Source: JBBDXI01 sp040902425
GTDB taxonomy: Bacteria > Planctomycetota > Phycisphaerae > Phycisphaerales > UBA1924
Length of the DNA: 23,476 nt
Assembly: GCA_040902425.1 (NCBI GenBank)
Contig: JBBDXI010000065.1
Span: 1-23,476, forward strand
Reading direction: 5' to 3'
The position numbers and the translations under genes are program-made. Below, piece by piece: positions 22,424 to 23,476 of this stretch (position 1 is the first letter of the stretch; every line of letters begins with the position of its first letter). The notes beneath the pieces were generated by a model that did not search any database, had not been told where the DNA came from, and worked only from the letters and a program-made list of their open reading frames with translations.

Positions 22424-23476
22424 TCAGGCCTTGGGTGCCTCGGGCTTCCACCCGCTCTTGAAGTTCCGCAGGGCCTCCTCGAGCTTCTTCTCCAGGCCGC
22501 TGTCCAGGGCCTTCTTCTGCTCCAGCTCGTTCCACACCGGCTTGCCGCTGGTCTGGAAGTAGTTGAGCATGGCCTTCTCGAACGCGGCCACCTGGTTCAG
22601 CGGCACATCGTCGAGGTAGCCCTTGGTGCCGGCGAACATCGAGATCACCTGGTCCACCACGGTGGCCGGGACGTATTGCGGCTGCTTGAGGAGCTCGACC
22701 ATTCTCGCGCCGCGGTCGAGCTGCTTCTGGGTGGCCTTGTCGAGCTCGGTGCCGAGCTGGGCGAAGGCCTCCAGCTCGCGGAAGGCGGCGAGGTCGAGGC
22801 GCAGGGAGCCGGCGATCTTCTTCATCGCCTTCACCTGGGCGTTGCCGCCCACGCGGCTCACCGAGATGCCGACGTTGATGGCCGGGCGCACGCCGGAGAA
22901 GAACAGCTCGGGCTCCAGGTAGATCTGGCCGTCGGTGATCGAGATCACGTTCGTCGGGATGTACGCGGAGACGTCGCCCTCCTGCGTCTCGATCACCGGC
23001 AGGGCCGTCAGCGAGCCGCCGCCGTTCTCGTCGCTGAGCTTCGTCGCCCGCTCCAGCAGGCGGCTGTGCAGATAGAACACGTCGCCGGGGTACGCCTCGC
23101 GTCCGGGCGGGCGGCGGAGGAGGAGGGAGAGCTGCCGGTAGGCCACCGCCTGCTTGGAGAGGTCGTCGTAGATGCACAGGGCGTGCCTGGGCGTCTTGCC
23201 CTTCATCCCCTGCCACATGAAGTACTCGCCCATCGTGCACCCCGTGTAGGGCGCGATGTACTGCATGGGCGCCGGGTCGCTGGCCGCGGCCGAGACGATG
23301 ATGGTGTACTCCATCGCCCCGTGCTTCTTCAGCGTCTCCATGACGCTGGCGACGGTGGACTCCTTCTGGCCGATGGCGACGTAGATGCAGACGACGGCGT
23401 CCGGGGTGCCCCAGTACTGCCTCTGGTTGATGATGGCGTCGATGGCGACGGCGGTCTTGCCGGTCTTGCGGTCGCC
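22424..23476 (-). CDS. atpA: ATP synthase F1 subunit alpha, partial (5' end outside window)
   Basis: The reading frame is open to the window edge and covers about 350 residues. It begins inside the nucleotide-binding domain with the P-loop GDRKTGKT, then AIDAIINQR, CIYVAIGQKEST, the DDLSKQAVAYRQ segment, LLRRPPGREAYPGDVFYLHS, ITDGQIYLE and the signature PAINVGISVSRVGGNAQ with the arginine finger in SVSR. The C-terminal helical domain ends LEKKLEEALRNFKSGW. The alpha subunit holds the non-catalytic nucleotide sites of the F1 head. The ATG at 23341 is internal and is not the start. The expected downstream gene atpG does not follow. Confidence 0.97.
   Translation of the reverse strand, partial: GDRKTGKTAVAIDAIINQRQYWGTPDAVVCIYVAIGQKESTVASVMETLKKHGAMEYTIIVSAAASDPAPMQYIAPYTGCTMGEYFMWQGMKGKTPRHALCIYDDLSKQAVAYRQLSLLLRRPPGREAYPGDVFYLHSRLLERATKLSDENGGGSLTALPVIETQEGDVSAYIPTNVISITDGQIYLEPELFFSGVRPAINVGISVSRVGGNAQVKAMKKIAGSLRLDLAAFRELEAFAQLGTELDKATQKQLDRGARMVELLKQPQYVPATVVDQVISMFAGTKGYLDDVPLNQVAAFEKAMLNYFQTSGKPVWNELEQKKALDSGLEKKLEEALRNFKSGWKPEAPKA

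Overview
The window is GC-rich bacterial DNA, most likely from a planctomycete of the class Phycisphaerae. The main evidence is a run of seven secreted proteins that all end in the same 61-residue, six-cysteine, doubled dockerin-like module (the 'GC-type dockerin' pattern of that lineage). A small membrane protein with a C-terminal CxxC...CPxC ribbon, a style common in planctomycetes, agrees with this. The assignment is an inference from protein style; no rRNA is present.

Left part (1-4653). On the minus strand lie acpP, then fabF, then the start of a fliN-like SpoA protein cut by the window edge. On the plus strand, diverging from acpP, are a DUF1444 (YtpQ-like) protein and a DUF1963 (YwqG-like) cysteine-rich protein. 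A minus-strand membrane-anchored TPR protein follows.

Middle part (4698-10171). A two-gene restriction-modification system of the XamI type (endonuclease, then overlapping N6-adenine methyltransferase) is read from a clear sigma-70-like promoter. Copies of an approximately 100-bp palindromic repeat lie on both sides of it. Next come a doubtful small ORF, a membrane protein with a zinc-ribbon tail, a tight plus-strand cluster of three tRNA-like genes (Cys, Phe, Tyr), and a minus-strand HNH endonuclease with homing-endonuclease-associated repeats. The Phe and Tyr tRNAs carry odd C-run or G-run insertions.

Right part (10502-22303). Seven genes, all on the minus strand, encode exported proteins with unrelated N-terminal bodies and one shared C-terminal module: an S8 subtilase (frameshifted), two propeller-like repeat proteins, a DUF4082-like protein, a 1134-residue PQQ-type sugar dehydrogenase/PKD/Ig protein, a choice-of-anchor-like protein and a small lectin-like protein. 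Most have their own Shine-Dalgarno sequence. Short tandem repeats based on CACCGTCT and TCTCTCCG sit at some of the gene ends.

Right edge (22424-23476) is the 3' two-thirds of atpA. The next genes on its strand belong to the dockerin island; the expected atpG is absent. The most interesting items are the shared-module secretome island, the tRNAs with insertions, the repeat family around the restriction-modification genes, and the single-base break in the subtilase.
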